From an uncultured bacterium (GTDB lineage Bacteria > Planctomycetota > Phycisphaerae > Phycisphaerales > SM1A02), in NCBI GenBank assembly GCA_903919715.1, contig CAIXJC010000033.1, positions 1 to 36,329 on the forward strand: 36,329 nt of DNA, written 5' to 3'. This document shows, piece after piece, positions 15,070 through 23,969 of the stretch (position 1 is its first letter; each line of letters opens with the position of its first letter). The notes under the pieces were generated by a model, which ran no database searches, had not been told where the DNA came from, and worked only from the letters and a program-made list of their open reading frames with translations. The translations under genes were made by a program, and so were the position numbers.

Positions 15070-16731
15070 TCAAATTTTGGCAGAGAAAATTGTGGAGTTT
15101 TTGGCGTAAACGGTTGTCGCCGTTCGCTGTACGAGTCCGCCTGTCAACAACAGTGCAGACGCCGACTCGACCTCAACAAGGGCTGTTTTTCCTATAAAGC
15201 TTGCTGATTCTTGCTCGTTTTGGCAGCGAAGAGCAAAAATCAGGTCTCCAGAGGTTCTGCCAATGCTCTGAAATGTCTTTGGTGATGCGTTTGAATTCTG
15301 GGCCAGGCCAGAAATATCGAGTCCATTAACGGTTAGTGGGTTAACTGCGGATGTTGAATTATTCCGTAATTCCAATGTTCTGACCTCGTCGAAGAGGACT
15401 TCTACTTGGCGGCCGATCCATTTTTGATGCGTAGCAAGCGAAACTTCCGTTTGGATCGCGAGCAAACAATTATTCCGGAAACGCTTGACAGCTTCTGGAA
15501 CATCGTCCTTTAGTCGATCAAATGCGGTCGTTCCAGGGCGTGGCGAATATTTGAAGATGAAATTGTTCTTGAACGGAAGTCGCCTGACGAGCGCACAAGT
15601 CTGCTCGAACTCGTCATCTGTTTCGGTTGGAAAACCAACGATGAAATCTCCAGCGAGGCAGAGATCTGGCAACATCGCCAGTGCGCGATCTGCGAAGTCC
15701 AGGTAATCGCCAACCGAATATCCGCGGTTCATCATTCGCAGAATTCGGTCCGAGCCGCTCTGCGCGGGAGCGTGTAAATAGCGACAAATACGCGGTGAAT
15801 CGCGCATAACAGTCAGGATGTCATCGCCAAAGTCGCGGGGATAACTGGTGATAAAACGAAGCCGCTTAAGCGCTGGAACTTCTTCGTGAATTCGGCGCAA
15901 GAGATCTGCGAAGGTCGTCGTCCGCTTGCCAGCATTTACTGCCGAAGCGCGGAATGCAGCGAGCCCAGGACCGACCTGCGGCGCCTCGCGTCCATCGATT
16001 GTCACGGCGCTGCCATGTTGATATCGATAATGGTTGACCGTCTGCCCAAGGAGTGTGATCTCGATCACCCCAGCATCGACAAGGCGCTTGCATTCATCGA
16101 CAATGTGGTCCGGTGGACGATGAATCTCGGCTCCCCGAGTGTTGGGAACAACGCAGTATGTGCAGAATTTATTGCATCCGCGCGTGATGCGGACATACGC
16201 GCTATGCCTCTTTGTGCCTGTTGAATCTGGATCAAATGCACGCGAGAGGTCGAGTGTTTCCAAGTTGTCCTCGGCAGCAGCGAGGGTTGCCGATCGCCGA
16301 CTTCGATTGCCCGCAAGGGCGGTTCGATCGGCAAGCGCGAGTGGCTGTGAAAATTCTAACTCTTGTGCCGCATTCGATCGGCGGACGTTGTCGATGAGTT
16401 GGGGGAGTCGGTCGAGTTCGCCTGGACCACACATCAAATCGACTTGAGGATGACGGCGAAAAAGATCGAGTCCGTCGCGTTCAGCCATGCATCCAATTAC
16501 GCCCAAAATGAGGTTTTCCCCAGCTCTTTTGCGTGCGCTAATGATTCCAATTCGGCTGTAGGCCTTCTGCTCCGCCTGCTCACGCACGGAACAGGTGTTG
16601 TAAAGAATGACCGACGCATCCTCGGGGCGGCTGACGAAGCGATAGCCAAGTGCACTCAATTGCCCTTGAACGAGTTCGCTATCGAGCTCATTCATCTGAC
16701 AGCCGAAAGTTTCGAGGTAGACAGGCAACAT
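15070..16731 (-). CDS. miaB: tRNA-2-methylthio-N6-dimethylallyladenosine synthase MiaB
   Basis: This radical SAM methylthiotransferase acts on i6A37 of tRNAs. The N-terminal domain binds an auxiliary [4Fe-4S] cluster through Cys11 (ETFGCQMNELDSE), Cys47 and Cys81. The radical SAM motif is CNKFCTYC (Cys186, Cys190, Cys193). SYPRDF, HAPAQSGSDRILRMMNRGY and GDFIVGFPTETDDEF are all MiaB hallmarks, and a TRAM domain follows. At 553 residues it is about 80-100 longer than E. coli MiaB. The extra residues form low-complexity insertions near 120-175, 225-265 and within the TRAM region (about 450-505). After the cluster motif it has VPNTRG where VPYTRG is usual. It diverges from ftsW. Confidence 0.95.
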   Translation of the reverse strand: MLPVYLETFGCQMNELDSELVQGQLSALGYRFVSRPEDASVILYNTCSVREQAEQKAYSRIGIISARKRAGENLILGVIGCMAERDGLDLFRRHPQVDLMCGPGELDRLPQLIDNVRRSNAAQELEFSQPLALADRTALAGNRSRRSATLAAAEDNLETLDLSRAFDPDSTGTKRHSAYVRITRGCNKFCTYCVVPNTRGAEIHRPPDHIVDECKRLVDAGVIEITLLGQTVNHYRYQHGSAVTIDGREAPQVGPGLAAFRASAVNAGKRTTTFADLLRRIHEEVPALKRLRFITSYPRDFGDDILTVMRDSPRICRYLHAPAQSGSDRILRMMNRGYSVGDYLDFADRALAMLPDLCLAGDFIVGFPTETDDEFEQTCALVRRLPFKNNFIFKYSPRPGTTAFDRLKDDVPEAVKRFRNNCLLAIQTEVSLATHQKWIGRQVEVLFDEVRTLELRNNSTSAVNPLTVNGLDISGLAQNSNASPKTFQSIGRTSGDLIFALRCQNEQESASFIGKTALVEVESASALLLTGGLVQRTATTVYAKNSTIFSAKI

Positions 16732-16767
16732 TTGAAGGAGCGAGAATACTCATTCGTTGAGCAAACT

Positions 16768-18057
16768 TTGTGGGATTTGCCAACAGTTGCCGATAAAGCA
16801 AGTGTGCTGAGAGCAGGACAAGGTATCGCTCTATGTTCGATCTGCCTATTGGTATTAGGCGTCGTCTTTGTCAATTCCGCCAGTTTAGATGTCAGCGGAG
16901 AGAGCAAGACGACTTTCGACGCCATTTTGGGTGGCCGTGCGACGATCTTTGCGATTGTTTCGGCGTTCTGCCTATTGATCGGATCGAGACTGCCAGTGGA
17001 AAAACTTGCCACAGCCCGAGGTGCGCTCAATCCAATATGGTGGATCATCGTTGCAATCTTCGCTGGAATTATTCTTGTCCATGTTCCTGGAATTGGTCGC
17101 GAGGTAAATGGTGCCCGTCGTTGGGTCAGTTTGGGGCCGTTGACATTCCAGCCGAGCGAAATTGCCAAGTGGGGTATGCCATTGATCGTGGCATGGTGGT
17201 GCGTTCGTCGTGGCGAAAAGATGAAAAGTTTCTGGCGAGGTTTTCTTCCGCCAATCGCATTCACTGGCTTGGTGGCGATGGGAATTGCAGTAGAGGATTT
17301 AGGCACAGCCACATTGATCATGTTGATTGCATTGATCGTTGTCGTTGCGGCTGGTTGCCGATGGTGGCATGCAGCGATGTTGGTGCCAATGGCGCTCCTC
17401 GGATTCGTTGGACTGATCATCGTCAGCCCATACCGCATCAATCGGATTCTCGCTTATGTCGATCCATATGCGGATTCGCAGGGGATCGGTTACCACATCA
17501 TTCAGTCAATGGGCGCGATTTCTGGCGGCGGACTGACTGGTCGCGGGCTCGGGAATAGCGTGCAGAAATTTGGGTATTTGCCAGAAGGAACGACTGACTT
17601 CATCTACGCAATCGTCTGCGAAGAAACGGGAATGATCGGTGCATTTCTGGTTGTTGCGCTCTATGCGCTTCTTCTATGGTGTGGATGGTTGGTGATCGGC
17701 GCAGTTCGCCGCCGTGATTTGAATGATGCACTCTCGGCAAATTCGGTCCCCCAAGAATCACGGCTCTCTCCATACTGCCAACTTGTCGGACTTGGAATCT
17801 TGGCGACAATCGGCTTTCAAGCGTTGATCAATATCTTGGTGGTCACGGGCTTGGCTCCAACGAAAGGCATCGCACTTCCGCTGGTATCGCGTGGCGGAAC
17901 AGGATGGATGCTGACATGTTTATCGCTTGGTCTGATTATGTCGATGGATCGCAAGATGGCGCGTGAGGATGCGCAAGCGGATGCACGCGAAGCGAGTGGC
18001 ATTCCAGATCCGATGCAAATCAGCGATGCAACTCGGGGAGCGGCGACGTCAGAATGA
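16768..18057 (+). CDS. ftsW: Lipid II polymerase / SEDS protein FtsW (RodA-FtsW family)
   Basis: This inner-membrane SEDS glycosyltransferase polymerises lipid II at the division septum. Family signatures are GARRWVSLGPLTFQPSEIAKW, EDLGTATLI, SPYRINRI, GLTGRGLGNSVQKFGYLPEGTTDFIYA, EETGMIGA and LPLVSRGGTGW. About ten membrane segments are visible. FtsW is favoured over RodA because murG follows with an ATGA overlap (18054-18057). The frame runs back to 16363, but that part is the antisense of miaB. Without a clear ribosome site the true start is uncertain: TTG 16768 (used here), TTG 16777 or GTG 16804, the last beginning just before LRAGQGIAL as in relatives. The C-terminal tail is acidic and Ala-rich. 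Confidence 0.93.
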   Translation: MWDLPTVADKASVLRAGQGIALCSICLLVLGVVFVNSASLDVSGESKTTFDAILGGRATIFAIVSAFCLLIGSRLPVEKLATARGALNPIWWIIVAIFAGIILVHVPGIGREVNGARRWVSLGPLTFQPSEIAKWGMPLIVAWWCVRRGEKMKSFWRGFLPPIAFTGLVAMGIAVEDLGTATLIMLIALIVVVAAGCRWWHAAMLVPMALLGFVGLIIVSPYRINRILAYVDPYADSQGIGYHIIQSMGAISGGGLTGRGLGNSVQKFGYLPEGTTDFIYAIVCEETGMIGAFLVVALYALLLWCGWLVIGAVRRRDLNDALSANSVPQESRLSPYCQLVGLGILATIGFQALINILVVTGLAPTKGIALPLVSRGGTGWMLTCLSLGLIMSMDRKMAREDAQADAREASGIPDPMQISDATRGAATSE

Positions 18058-19280
18058 GCAGTGCGTCTGTGCCATTTAATGAAGGGGGCGGGTCTAGGAT
18101 TCAGGCAATTCCAGTGATGCATTCTGATACGAGTTCTTCAACTCCGCACCAATCCACGATCATGTTGGCGGGTGGCGGTACGGGCGGTCATATCTCGCCG
18201 GGGCTAGCGATTGCCGAGCGCATTCGAGCCGTTGATCCAGACGCACGAACGATTTTCGCATGTTCTCCTCGTCCAATCGACGCTTCCATGCTGCGCGAGT
18301 CCGGAGCCGATTTCGTCCCGATTCGAGCGGAACCATTTTCGCTGAATCCTCGTCGATGTATTCGCTTCCTCATCGGACTCGTTCGCGCACGTGCGGATGC
18401 GACTGCGTTGATCCGAAAATGTCGCCCAGACTGGGTTGTGTCGCTCGGTGGATTCGTGACGCCTCCAGTCGTAGCTGCGGCGCGTCGCGCGGGAGTTCCA
18501 GTCTTACTCGTCAATCTTGATGCAACTCCTGGGCGAGCTAACCGAATGGTCGCACGATTTGCAACACGAACCGTTTCAGCTGTTCCAGTGCCGAACATCC
18601 CAAACTTTGCGTCGGAAATCATCGGCATGCCGATTCGCAGAATCGCAATTGCGCCAGCATCTGCGGAACTTTGCAGGGCGGAACTCGGACTTGATCCCTC
18701 CGTTCGTGTTCTCTTGATTACTGGCGCATCGCAAGGCGCACAGAGTCTCAACGAACTTGCACTGAAATTGGCGCGTGTACACGCCGATCGATTTCGCGAT
18801 TGGCAAGTGCTGCATCTATGCGGCGCGAATCCTGTTGGCGGCGTTGCTCGGTACGAACGAGCTTGGCGAGAATCTGGCGTGCGAGCGGCGGTAATTCCTT
18901 TTATTCATCGAATCGGCGTTGCCTGGGGAGCGGCGGATCTCGCCTTAAGCCGCGCGGGTGCAAGTTCGGTCGCCGAAGCTCAAGCGAATCAAATTCCGAC
19001 GATCTTTGCGCCGTATCCGTATCACCAAGACCTTCATCAAAGAGAGAATGCGATGCCGTTGGTTCATGTGGGTGCAGCGGCAATGGAACTCGATCAAATC
19101 GATCCAGAAAAAAACATGTCGGGCCTCGGTGCTCGTGTGCTCGAGTTGATGGAATCCGCGGAAAAACGTTATGCCATGCGCAAGGCGTTGCAGTTGATGC
19201 CCCCAGCCGATAGCGCCGAGCAGATTGCTGAATTCGTATTGCGCCGCCGTGCGTTTCGATCCGCGATCGCATCAGCGTAA
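18054..19280 (+). CDS. murG: UDP-GlcNAc:undecaprenyl-pyrophosphoryl-MurNAc-pentapeptide transferase MurG
   Basis: MurG makes lipid II from lipid I at the cytoplasmic face of the membrane. The glycine loop GGGTGGHISPGLAIAE begins at residue 40. SLGGFVTPPVVAAARR, ITGASQGAQSLNE (the donor-binding loop), ALSRAGASSVAEA and YPYHQDLHQRENA are further MurG marks. The ATG overlaps the ftsW stop by 4 bp, so the two are probably translationally coupled. This start gives an unusual ~34-residue Ser/Pro-rich N-terminal extension. A second ATG at 18117 would shorten it, but the coupling favours 18054. The total of 408 residues is longer than the usual ~355-365. Confidence 0.95.
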   Translation: MSSASVPFNEGGGSRIQAIPVMHSDTSSSTPHQSTIMLAGGGTGGHISPGLAIAERIRAVDPDARTIFACSPRPIDASMLRESGADFVPIRAEPFSLNPRRCIRFLIGLVRARADATALIRKCRPDWVVSLGGFVTPPVVAAARRAGVPVLLVNLDATPGRANRMVARFATRTVSAVPVPNIPNFASEIIGMPIRRIAIAPASAELCRAELGLDPSVRVLLITGASQGAQSLNELALKLARVHADRFRDWQVLHLCGANPVGGVARYERAWRESGVRAAVIPFIHRIGVAWGAADLALSRAGASSVAEAQANQIPTIFAPYPYHQDLHQRENAMPLVHVGAAAMELDQIDPEKNMSGLGARVLELMESAEKRYAMRKALQLMPPADSAEQIAEFVLRRRAFRSAIASA

Positions 19281-19290
19281 TCTCTATCTC

Positions 19291-20466
19291 GTGCAGCATT
19301 CTCGTGCAATCGTGCATGTCGATCTTGACGCGTTCTATGCGAGCGTCGAGCAGATGGATGATCCAAGTTGTGCGAATCTTCCAGTGCTCGTCGGTGGCGA
19401 GGGGCCGCGCAGTGTTGTCTCTGCCGCAAGTTATGAAGCGAGAGCATTTGGTTGTCGCTCTGCGATGCCGATGGGTGAAGCCCGTCGGCGTTGTCCGCAT
19501 GCGATCATTCGACCAGTGCGGATGCGGCGATATCAGGAACTTTCGCGATTGTTCATGGAGGTTCTGCGAAGTTTTTCGCCATTGGTTGAATCGCTTTCTC
19601 TTGACGAGGCGTTTGTCGATTTGTCGGGAACCGAGCGACTCTTCGGCGCACCTGCTTGCACGGTTGTGCAGATCGTCGAGCGGGTGCGAGAAGTCACAGG
19701 ATTGGAGTGCTCGGTCGGATTGGCGCCATCAAAATTCGTCGCGAAGATCGCGTCGGATTTACGCAAGCCGCGAGGAGTTGTCGTCGTCGATACCGATGGA
19801 GTTGGCATATTTTTGGCGCCGCTGGATATTGGTCGAATGTGGGGAGTCGGTCCAGTCGCAGAGGAACGCTTTCGTCAGCGCGGGTATTCGACATTCGCCG
19901 ATCTGCAAGCCGCAACCGAATCGCAGGTGATCGCAGATCTCGGGGATGCTGGTCGACATGCATGGCAACTCGCACAGGGGATCGATTCGCGCGATGTTGT
20001 GCCAGAACGATCTCCAAAGAGTATTGGACAAGAGGAAACATTCGAACGAGATACGTTGGATATCGATCGGCTACGCAACGTGCTTCTTGGCCAAACCGAG
20101 AGCGTTGCGATTCGTTTGCGACGGCAGCACCTTGCGGCGCGAACGGTGACGGTCAAGTTGAGGTTTTCCGATTTTCGAACTGTCACAAGGCGGACAACAC
20201 TTGACGTCGCAACGGATATCGGCGCAGAATTATGGTCGAGTGTGAGGGCGTTGTTTAATCAATGGGCAGCGAAAGAGGCTGAGTCCGTGCGGCTGATTGG
20301 GATGAGTCTTGGGGGTCTTGAGATCCGAAACAATATTGCGGGGCTCTTCCCTGATCCAGTGCTCGATCGACAGCGCCGACTTGATACTGCGGCGGATGCA
20401 ATTCGCACTCGGTTTGGCAACGAGTCATTGAGTCGAGCGGCGGCGATCGCTCGGCCGGATGAGTGA
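19291..20466 (+). CDS. dinB: DNA polymerase IV (Y-family translesion polymerase)
   Basis: DinB copies past damaged bases without proofreading. The catalytic residues are seen in HVDLDAFYASVEQ (D11, D13 from the chosen start) and SLSLDEAFVDLSG (D105, E106). Also seen are YEARAFGCRSAMP, GLAPSKFVAKIASDLRKP, the helix-hairpin-helix WGVGPVAEERF and the little-finger domain (SIGQEETFERD). The GTG at 19291, 10 bp after the murG stop, gives 391 residues and starts the protein a few residues before the first strand, as in relatives. A TTG at 19225 would overlap murG by 56 bp and add an unlikely leader. There is no C-terminal beta-clamp motif that I can identify with confidence. Confidence 0.94.
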   Translation: MQHSRAIVHVDLDAFYASVEQMDDPSCANLPVLVGGEGPRSVVSAASYEARAFGCRSAMPMGEARRRCPHAIIRPVRMRRYQELSRLFMEVLRSFSPLVESLSLDEAFVDLSGTERLFGAPACTVVQIVERVREVTGLECSVGLAPSKFVAKIASDLRKPRGVVVVDTDGVGIFLAPLDIGRMWGVGPVAEERFRQRGYSTFADLQAATESQVIADLGDAGRHAWQLAQGIDSRDVVPERSPKSIGQEETFERDTLDIDRLRNVLLGQTESVAIRLRRQHLAARTVTVKLRFSDFRTVTRRTTLDVATDIGAELWSSVRALFNQWAAKEAESVRLIGMSLGGLEIRNNIAGLFPDPVLDRQRRLDTAADAIRTRFGNESLSRAAAIARPDE

Positions 20467-20541
20467 ATCGACTGGTTGGTCCGAAATCGTGTGAAGCAAA
20501 ATTGAGTGAAGTAAATCGAGTGGGGCGCTATCCTCCCTTCC

Positions 20542-22092
20542 ATGATGATTGCCGTTTCCGCTGTCGATGCATGGTTCACATTTGTTGGGACTTTGCATCC
20601 GGCGTTACTTCACTTTCCTATCGCCCTTGGCATCGTCGCTGCGATTGTGGAATTGTGGGGAGCAGTACGGCGCGATCCAGGACCTTCTTCGTTCGCTCTG
20701 ACCGCCGTTTGGTTTGCCGCACTCATCGCAGTTCTGACGGCGACGAGCGGATGGTTCAACGCCGAGTTTGAAGGGAAAAACCTTACGCTGAATCTTTTCT
20801 TGCACCGTTGGATTGGAATTTCATCCGCGGTGCTCTTGATGGTTCTCGCGATCAGCGGATCGATTATTCGTGCTCGACCAAAGACGAGTTTGTCTGGTGC
20901 GTGGCGAATGGTGCTCTTGGCGACAGCAGGCGCATTAGCATTCACTGGACATCTCGGTGGTGCGATGGTCTATGGTGATGGATACGTCACTGATGCACTT
21001 TGGGCGGCGATTGATCAAACCGAGAAGTCACAACGCGATTCGGCGACCAATGAAGCGAAGGCGCAACTGGGAATAGTGGACGCTCCCACAGCGTCAGCGC
21101 CCACAGCAGCGCCCACAGCAGCGCCCACAGCAGCGCCCACAGCAGCGCCCACAGCAGCGCCCACAGCAGCGCCCACAAGTGATCCGACGCCGGCGGTACT
21201 ACCTTCGCCGACCGTCGTGCCGACGACGGTTGGTGGCGTTGACGGGAAGGTGTCGATCGACTTCGTGAAGCAGATTGTGCCGATCTTGACGGCAAATTGT
21301 TATGAATGCCACGGCAATGGAAAAAGCAAAGGTGGCGTGCATCTCGATAATTGGAAGTCGATGACCACCGAACGAAAAGGCAAGTGGGTCGTGCAACCAG
21401 GGAGTCCAGCGACAAGTTTGTTGTTGCGAAATATCGAGTTGCCAGAGAGTGACGACTCCGCCATGCCACCGAAGGGCGCGCGTGTTCAAGCAGGGGATAT
21501 CGCATTGATTCGCGAATGGATTGTTCAGGGAGCACCTTCGGGAGATACGGTTTCGCCAGGAGCGGTTTCAGATAATCAGTGGTCGCTGCCGGAGCGCTCG
21601 TTGTCGCGAGATGAATTGGCGCGCATTCAGGCGCAGACGGCTTCGTTGGCGCAGATCGGAGTGACGGTGCAGCCGCTCGCTCGAGGCAGTTCAAATTATG
21701 AAGTGAACGTAAGCCTCGCGACTTCACCGATCGATGATTCGCAGGTTGCGCAGATCACGACCTTGGCGGATTTCGTCGTTGTATTGAATCTCGCACACAG
21801 TGCAGTTTCGGACTTGGTGGGGGCAGCACTTGTTCAGTTTCAATCCTTGCGTGTCGTTCGGCTCGATCACACTCATGCAGGAGATCATGTCGCGGCAGAT
21901 CTCTGCGGATTGAAGAAATTGGAATCGGTCAATTTCGTTGCGAGTGAATTGACAGATCAAGGACTTGCCACACTCACGAACCTCAAGTCGCTTCGCCGAC
22001 TCTACGTCTGGTCGAGTCGGACGACTCCTGCGGGTTCTAAACAATTTCGTCTCGCGCGCCCTGATGTGCAGTTGATCGACGGTCAGGAGTGA
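20542..22092 (+). CDS. Membrane protein with DUF2231-like domain, c-type cytochrome domain and leucine-rich tail
   Basis: The 516-residue product has four or more N-terminal membrane segments, starting with TLHPALLHFPIALGIVAAIVE, which resembles DUF2231. After residue 160 comes a flexible linker with a PTAA repeat. Then follows a planctomycete-type cytochrome c domain with the heme-binding motif CYECH (Cys253, Cys256, His257) and MPPKGARVQAGDIALIREWI, whose Met is a plausible sixth ligand. The C-terminal ~150 residues contain leucine-rich-repeat-like segments (LVQFQSLRVVRLDHTHAGD, LKKLESVNFVASELTDQGL, NLKSLRRLYVW). The topology puts the heme domain outside the cytoplasm. The protein is probably involved in periplasmic electron transfer. 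It stands alone, convergent with the gene at 22131. Confidence 0.85.
   Translation: MMIAVSAVDAWFTFVGTLHPALLHFPIALGIVAAIVELWGAVRRDPGPSSFALTAVWFAALIAVLTATSGWFNAEFEGKNLTLNLFLHRWIGISSAVLLMVLAISGSIIRARPKTSLSGAWRMVLLATAGALAFTGHLGGAMVYGDGYVTDALWAAIDQTEKSQRDSATNEAKAQLGIVDAPTASAPTAAPTAAPTAAPTAAPTAAPTAAPTSDPTPAVLPSPTVVPTTVGGVDGKVSIDFVKQIVPILTANCYECHGNGKSKGGVHLDNWKSMTTERKGKWVVQPGSPATSLLLRNIELPESDDSAMPPKGARVQAGDIALIREWIVQGAPSGDTVSPGAVSDNQWSLPERSLSRDELARIQAQTASLAQIGVTVQPLARGSSNYEVNVSLATSPIDDSQVAQITTLADFVVVLNLAHSAVSDLVGAALVQFQSLRVVRLDHTHAGDHVAADLCGLKKLESVNFVASELTDQGLATLTNLKSLRRLYVWSSRTTPAGSKQFRLARPDVQLIDGQE
21097..21178 (+). repeat. 12-bp coding tandem repeat (PTAA units)
   Basis: GCGCCCACAGCA occurs six times perfectly in tandem (21097-21168), followed by a partial seventh copy. 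It is preceded by diverged versions from about 21083. It encodes (A)PTA units forming the linker between the membrane and heme domains of the cytochrome protein. The unit is a multiple of three, so copy-number change would alter linker length without a frameshift. Confidence 0.95.
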
Positions 22093-22130
22093 CTGTTCGG
22101 GAATGATTCGGCAGCAACGATTCGGCGGGG

Positions 22131-23969
22131 TCATTCGTCGTGCGATTGCGTAAGCGGATTGAGTATTCGTTGAAGTTCGCGATGTGCGCCTCCTGCGGCT
22201 CGCCCGCCGATCGTGTTGGTCGGTGCTTCCTCGACCGCCGACGAATGCGCGTTGACTTCCATTTCATTCGCGATCCGCTGAGAGAGAAGGAGTACGCCAG
22301 GGTCTGCGCCAAAGACAGTATGAGCAAGAGGATTCGCACACCAGACATTGAGTTGCTCACATGCGTGTTTCCAGATCATCTCATCGGTCGATTCCGCCAT
22401 CGCACGGGCGACTCCCGCTCGTGCGACATCGAGCGCTGCCCAAAATCGGCCGGCGCCAGTTGCGGCCAAACATTCTCGAGTGAGTTCGTCACTTTCCAAT
22501 TCAGATGCAGCGAGCGCATGCCGAACTCGTAGCGCATGCAATACAGGATTAGGTGCGCTTCCCAAGACGAGAGATTCAGTGAATGTCTGAATTGCTGCAA
22601 GGTCGAGATTTTTTACTCCATCTTGGGCGCGATTTTCTGCGGCTTGCGTAATCGTTGTCATGAGCCTGGTCGTGTCGCCTTGCATTCCAAAGATCCATGC
22701 GTTCGCAGCCAAACGCGCCCGGCGCAGCGTCTTTTCAGAATCGGCGGTTGCCTTTACCGCCAAGGTCTGTTCATCGAATGGTGCTGGAGAATCCCTCGAG
22801 TTCTGCGCTTGTCGAATGCGCAGAGTTGCGTCTCGCCATGCGGAGTCCCAAGATTGAGAACTGATGTCGTGCGGTTCATCGGTCGGATGTTTCGCGAATG
22901 AATGCAGCGTTGCGTATGCGACTTCTTGATGATCGATCACGAGTGCGAGTCTCTTGGGGAGAAATGTTCCAAGTGGTATTTCTGGACTCGAATCATGCGT
23001 TGCAGAGAACGACAACGTCACAATGGTGTTGGGGGCGATGATCGGGACGAGAACCGACGGACGTCCGACCGGAAGTGCCGATTGGTCCACTCCGTCCGCC
23101 TGAATGGTGAACCCAGCTCGACGCAGTGCTGCGCACGGTCGAAGCGAGATCGCAACAATCCACTCATCGCTAGAAATGCGATTCCATAGGATGCTTCGAG
23201 CAGTCGACCCTTCGGTTGCACCCGCAAGCAATGTCGCAGTTGATTGATTCGTATCCGTTTTCTCGCGCCGCGCCCAATGCCATGCACGCAATCCATCGAA
23301 TAAGTCGTACGCATCACCGACATGATCAAAGATCGGCGCTTCGGTCGGCCACTTCATCGACCAGTCGGCTGATTCTTCGAGGAGTCGTAGTCGAATCAAT
23401 TGATCGGTCCATGAAAGTAGGGTCCGATCGGGGGGCATTGGGAAGTCCACTCCACGCTGCGCAAGGTTCGGCTCGTACCACAACGTTCGCATGATTGTTT
23501 CTGTGGGGCGCATGTCGCATTCCCATTCGATCGCTGCGGGCACTTCGGCACCTGCGGCGAAGAGTCGCTGTGCGATATATGAGAAACGAATCGCCGCTTC
23601 ACCCTTTCGAAGGAGTTGGCATCCGTCTGAGACTTCGCACGGAATTTGATCTTCCGAAATCGACAATGCAGCGGAACGACCGTACGCGTCATCCAGTATC
23701 GCCAACCAGTGTGACGGTGGATCTCCTCGGACAATATCGCTGATGAGTAGGGCAGGGGCGAGAGACCAGTCGACGGAGAGTTTTCGTCCAACCAACATTT
23801 CGTGATCCTCTTGAGCAAATTGCATCTGCATGGACTGCACGATTTTGCCAAAGGCCCCGTGAAGGAAAGTGCGAGCATCTGCCCGCACCTCCTCCACTGG
23901 CGCCTGCCCCACGCAGGCGGCGCACATTGCGCATATCGCAACTCTCCCTATGAATTCTTTGCAGATCAA
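22131..23969 (-). CDS. Hypothetical secreted protein
   Basis: This 612-residue protein of unknown family has an N-terminal hydrophobic signal (RVAICAMCAACVGQA). The body mixes beta-rich and helical parts, with no motif I recognise. The last ~200 residues are helical and Ala-rich (EKTLRRARLAANAWIFGM, LHALRVRHALAASELESDEL), somewhat like TPR or helical repeats. The start is a TTG at 23969 that overlaps the stop of the preceding gene (TTGA, 23966-23969). No in-frame ATG upstream of the signal peptide exists, so TTG is the likely start and translation is probably coupled. It ends 38 bp from the convergent cytochrome gene. Confidence 0.75.
   Translation of the reverse strand: MICKEFIGRVAICAMCAACVGQAPVEEVRADARTFLHGAFGKIVQSMQMQFAQEDHEMLVGRKLSVDWSLAPALLISDIVRGDPPSHWLAILDDAYGRSAALSISEDQIPCEVSDGCQLLRKGEAAIRFSYIAQRLFAAGAEVPAAIEWECDMRPTETIMRTLWYEPNLAQRGVDFPMPPDRTLLSWTDQLIRLRLLEESADWSMKWPTEAPIFDHVGDAYDLFDGLRAWHWARREKTDTNQSTATLLAGATEGSTARSILWNRISSDEWIVAISLRPCAALRRAGFTIQADGVDQSALPVGRPSVLVPIIAPNTIVTLSFSATHDSSPEIPLGTFLPKRLALVIDHQEVAYATLHSFAKHPTDEPHDISSQSWDSAWRDATLRIRQAQNSRDSPAPFDEQTLAVKATADSEKTLRRARLAANAWIFGMQGDTTRLMTTITQAAENRAQDGVKNLDLAAIQTFTESLVLGSAPNPVLHALRVRHALAASELESDELTRECLAATGAGRFWAALDVARAGVARAMAESTDEMIWKHACEQLNVWCANPLAHTVFGADPGVLLLSQRIANEMEVNAHSSAVEEAPTNTIGGRAAGGAHRELQRILNPLTQSHDE

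Noticed and set aside
15047..15073. TTGACC/ATACTT promoter for the PEP-CTERM-like gene (minus strand)
   Set aside because: The spacer is only 15 bp and the -10 is weak; not strong enough to list.
16363..16767. N-terminal extension of the ftsW frame
   Set aside because: Mostly antisense to miaB and unlike any FtsW N-terminus; the membrane part begins after 16804.
21097..21178. CRISPR or non-coding satellite
   Set aside because: A 12-bp perfect repeat inside a coding frame; it is a protein linker repeat.
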